Positions 4,448 to 5,959 of a DNA stretch of 5,959 nt are shown piece after piece; the first letter of the stretch is position 1, and each line of letters opens with the position of its first letter. The stretch spans positions 1 through 5,959 of the forward strand of contig JAUXBJ010000139.1 in NCBI GenBank assembly GCA_030619425.1, given 5' to 3'. The translations under genes and the position numbers were made by a program. Below the pieces are notes generated by a model, which did no database searches, was not told the DNA's origin, and worked only from the letters and a program-made list of their open reading frames with translations. The DNA is from a bacterium (GTDB lineage: Bacteria > Zixibacteria > MSB-5A5 > GN15 > FEB-12).

Positions 4448-5671
4448 ATGACTATTGAACTCTCGTTCGCCGACGGAAAGCTCCCCATCGACATTCCCGA
4501 TGGCGTTGAGGTCGACGAATTCGCACCGGTTCTGGTCGACAAGCCGCTGACGTTTGAGCAGTTCAGGACCGAATTTCAAGACTCCGGGGGAAGCGAGTTT
4601 CTGGGCGAGAAACCGCCAGTGGTGGTGGTCAATGACGCCTACCGTAAAACACCTACGGTCACGATCCTGAAATGGCTGGAGCGCATCGACCGTCGACTGC
4701 TCGACGAGGCGTCATATATCATAGCTACGGGCACCCACGACGCCCCTACCGAAGCACAGCTTCAGAAAATCTTCGGTCCTTTTCTCGAGCGCATCAGAGA
4801 GCGATTGACCATCCACGACGCGAACAACTACGACGCCATGGTTAGGCTGGGTTCCGATGAGAAGGGTGGTGATGTCTGGCTGAACAAGGTCGCCGCAGAG
4901 CATCAGCGGTTGCTGCTGATCAGTTCGATCGAGCCGCACTACTTCGCCGGTTTCACCGGGGGCCGCAAGTCGCTGTTCCCGGGTCTGACTGATCTGGCAA
5001 CTACCGAACGCAACCACAATCTGGCCAACTCCATGCTCGCCGCTCCACTGAAGCTGAAAGGCAACCCGGTTGCCGAACACCTCCAATCGCTTATGCAGTT
5101 CGTCGAAGAGAGCAAGTTGTTTGGTCTTCAGGCGGTGCTGGATGCAACCGGTGAAATTGCTGCTCTATTCTGCGGACAACTCGAGAATGCATTCTTGCGG
5201 GCAACAACACGGGCTGAGCAGGTTTTCACTCGTGAGATCGATGAACAATACGATGTTGTGATATGCGAACTCCTGCCGCCGTTGGACGAGAATCTCTACC
5301 AGGTCCAGAAGGCCCTCGAAAACTGTCACGAGGCAGTTCGCAACGGTGGCGCCATTATCCTGATTTCAGCATGTGAGGGAGGGGTTGGCTCAGATTACTT
5401 CATGAAGCTGGCCGAATCGTGGGATCGCTCTCGCAATGAACCGGCCGACGGCAATTGGCTCTTTGGCTCACACAAGCTGTCGCGCGTCAACGCACACAGC
5501 CAGAGGATCGAGGTTTTACTCCATTCTACCCTGCCGGAGGCAACTGTCCGCCGGGTGTTCTACGAACCGCTTGACTTTGTGAAAAAATTCCTATACTTAC
5601 GCTCTGACCAGCGAGAGCTCCACCGCCTGGCGGTGGTTCATGACGCCGGCAACATGGTACTGAAGACTTAA
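4448..5671 (+). CDS. larA: LarA-family nickel-pincer-nucleotide-dependent 2-hydroxyacid racemase/epimerase (DUF2088)
   Basis: A 407-residue protein. The catalytic set of lactate racemase LarA is present with matching spacing: NDAYRKTP (Asp63, Arg66), ATGTH (His97), EPHYFAGFTGGRKSLFPG (His164, Lys174), ERNHNL (His190) and YQVQKAL (Gln285, Lys288). The intervals His164-Lys174 (10), Lys174-His190 (16) and Lys174-Lys288 (114) equal those recalled for L. plantarum His174, Lys184, His200 and Lys298. In that family the first Lys holds the pincer nucleotide covalently and His200 helps coordinate nickel. The enzyme should invert the C2 centre of a 2-hydroxyacid. The substrate is not readable from sequence; mdh 30 bp downstream points to malate or 2-hydroxyglutarate as well as lactate. 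An in-frame stop at 4442-4444 makes this ATG the first possible one, and no clear Shine-Dalgarno precedes it. The cofactor genes larB, larC and larE are not in the window. Confidence 0.88.
   Translation: MTIELSFADGKLPIDIPDGVEVDEFAPVLVDKPLTFEQFRTEFQDSGGSEFLGEKPPVVVVNDAYRKTPTVTILKWLERIDRRLLDEASYIIATGTHDAPTEAQLQKIFGPFLERIRERLTIHDANNYDAMVRLGSDEKGGDVWLNKVAAEHQRLLLISSIEPHYFAGFTGGRKSLFPGLTDLATTERNHNLANSMLAAPLKLKGNPVAEHLQSLMQFVEESKLFGLQAVLDATGEIAALFCGQLENAFLRATTRAEQVFTREIDEQYDVVICELLPPLDENLYQVQKALENCHEAVRNGGAIILISACEGGVGSDYFMKLAESWDRSRNEPADGNWLFGSHKLSRVNAHSQRIEVLLHSTLPEATVRRVFYEPLDFVKKFLYLRSDQRELHRLAVVHDAGNMVLKT
5571..5597 (+). promoter_or_regulatory. Possible sigma-70-type promoter inside the 3' end of larA, for mdh
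   Basis: TTGACT (5571-5576) and TATACT (5592-5597) resemble -35 and -10 boxes, separated by 15 nt, which is short of the usual 17. The spacer is A/T-rich (GAAAAAATTCC) within an otherwise GC-rich gene. A start near 5604 would leave a leader of about 100 nt before mdh. The pattern could also be coincidental coding sequence. Confidence 0.3.
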
Positions 5672-5701
5672 ACGAAGTATGAACTATTTCCGGAGGAACC
5701 G

Positions 5702-5959
5702 ATGAACAAGAAGATCGCCGTTATCGGCGCTGGTAATGTTGGCGCCACTTGCGCCATGTATCTGGCCGAGGCTAATTTCGCCGATGTCGTCATGGTTGAC
5801 ATCGTCCAGGGTATCCCACAGGGCAAAGGACTTGACCTGACCCAGGCCGGTCCGGTACGCGGCTACAACGCTATGGTCAAAGGCACCAACAAGTTCTCCG
5901 ATCTCAAAGGGGCCGACATTATCATCATGACCGCCGGATTGCCGCGCAAGCCGGGCATG
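5702..5959 (+). CDS. mdh: Malate dehydrogenase, LDH-like type, 3'-truncated by window edge
   Basis: The first 86 residues are visible and the frame runs off the right edge; the full protein should be about 310 residues. The NAD-binding fold starts at once: KIAVIGAGNVGATCA with GAGNVG at 9-14, then Asp33 (VVMVDI), which selects NAD over NADP by binding the adenosine ribose. GKGLDLTQAGPV (41-52) and MTAGLPRKPGM (76-86) follow. Arg82 in the PRKPGM loop occupies the position that is Gln102 in lactate dehydrogenases; Arg there marks malate/oxaloacetate specificity. The ATG is fixed by GGAGG (5692-5696) with 5 nt spacing, a stronger site than that of the preceding gene. The 30-bp gap to the larA-like gene suggests co-transcription, with a possible extra promoter inside that gene. 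It would interconvert malate and oxaloacetate in the cytoplasm. Confidence 0.95.
   Translation, partial: MNKKIAVIGAGNVGATCAMYLAEANFADVVMVDIVQGIPQGKGLDLTQAGPVRGYNAMVKGTNKFSDLKGADIIIMTAGLPRKPGM

Overview
This window is a bacterial central-carbon locus with every gene on the + strand. In order it holds: the 3' part of sucD (succinyl-CoA synthetase alpha); a complete four-subunit 2-oxoacid:ferredoxin oxidoreductase in the order ferredoxin-type delta, alpha, beta, gamma (korDABC); ndk (nucleoside diphosphate kinase); a 410-bp repeat-rich intergenic region; a LarA-family nickel-dependent 2-hydroxyacid racemase; and the 5' part of an LDH-like malate dehydrogenase (mdh).

The genes from sucD to ndk look like one transcription unit. 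korD follows sucD after 51 bp, korA follows after 15 bp, korB overlaps korA by 1 bp, korC follows after 2 bp, and ndk has its ribosome binding site inside the end of korC. The logic is metabolic: 2-oxoglutarate is oxidised to succinyl-CoA with ferredoxin as electron acceptor (or formed by the reverse reaction), succinyl-CoA synthetase exchanges the thioester for nucleoside triphosphate, and Ndk can equilibrate GTP with ATP. The larA-like gene and mdh (30-bp gap, strong Shine-Dalgarno) form a second unit that handles hydroxyacids at the malate end of the cycle. The window alone cannot say whether the cycle runs oxidatively or reductively.

The organism is probably an uncultivated, anaerobic or microaerophilic bacterium of moderately high GC. 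Support comes from the ferredoxin-dependent KOR in place of 2-oxoglutarate dehydrogenase, the LDH-like MDH and the intergenic palindromic repeats. An FCB-group lineage such as Zixibacteria is my best guess, but this is an impression from style, not a demonstrated placement.

The unusual parts are: (1) a 58-residue Lys/Ala/Pro tail, like a histone H1 tail, on the C-terminus of SucD, with a smaller basic leader on the adjacent ferredoxin subunit; (2) a LarA homologue that keeps the complete nickel-pincer active-site set and sits directly before mdh, making malate or 2-hydroxyglutarate plausible substrates; and (3) an intergenic cluster of several families of short inverted repeats. In that cluster, two copies of one element share a 12-nt loop but have different, internally complementary arms. 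I see no CRISPR array, tRNA, rRNA, transposase or defence gene.
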